From NCBI GenBank assembly GCA_030067055.1, contig JASJAL010000409.1:1-7242 (forward strand): a stretch of DNA of 7,242 nt. Direction: 5' to 3'. Shown here piece after piece: positions 5,688 through 7,242 of the stretch (position 1 is its first letter; each line of letters opens with the position of its first letter). This DNA is from Kiloniellales bacterium. Lineage in GTDB: Bacteria; Pseudomonadota; Alphaproteobacteria; Kiloniellales; JAKSBE01. The translations under genes and the position numbers were made by a program. The notes under the pieces are model-generated. The model was not told where the DNA came from. It made no database searches and saw only the letters and a program-made list of their open reading frames with translations.

Positions 5688-7242
<1,555 letters not shown>

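Overview
The window is GC-rich bacterial DNA carrying the core of a de novo purine biosynthesis cluster. An alphaproteobacterium, probably Rhodospirillales-like, is suggested by three things. One is a gene for the F1-ATPase inhibitory zeta subunit (DUF1476 family), which is essentially restricted to alphaproteobacteria. The second is the PurC, PurS, PurQ and small-type PurL sequences. The third is the cluster itself, with purB and the zeta gene beside purC-purS-purQ-purL. The lineage is inferred from these features, not proven.

Layout, left to right. At 2-847 (+) is the 3' part of purB, cut by the window edge. It converges on the zeta-subunit gene at 899-1219 (-), with a GC-rich hairpin between them. 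A 187-base gap with small hairpins and an AT-rich patch separates zeta from an ornithine carbamoyltransferase gene at 1407-2453 (-, GTG start). That gene diverges from an NRDE/TANGO2-family gene at 2547-3317 (+, GTG start). Their 93-base spacer holds a perfect 10-bp inverted repeat. Then come purC at 3451-4212 (+), a strong stem-loop terminator, a composite ORF at 4345-4881 (+), purQ at 4998-5687 (+) and purL from 5684 (GTG) off the right edge. PurL is open to the end of the window without a stop or frameshift.

Function. PurQ (glutaminase), PurS (adaptor) and PurL (synthetase) together form the three-part FGAM synthase, purine step 4. PurC makes SAICAR (step 8 in bacteria). PurB acts twice, on SAICAR and on adenylosuccinate. 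The argF-type and NRDE genes are not purine genes and interrupt the cluster between zeta and purC.

Most unusual point. Upstream of the PurS domain, in the same open frame and with its own strong ribosome binding site, is a two-helix membrane segment resembling the NrtS nitrate/nitrite transporter family. There is no stop codon between it and PurS. PurS also has its own plausible Shine-Dalgarno and TTG start at 4639. The region is therefore either a membrane-tethered NrtS-PurS fusion or two abutting genes whose separating stop has been lost or hidden by an indel. The linker codons use A/T in third position far more than the flanking domains do, which favours the two-gene or recent-fusion reading. 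No CRISPR array, insertion sequence, tRNA or rRNA was seen.
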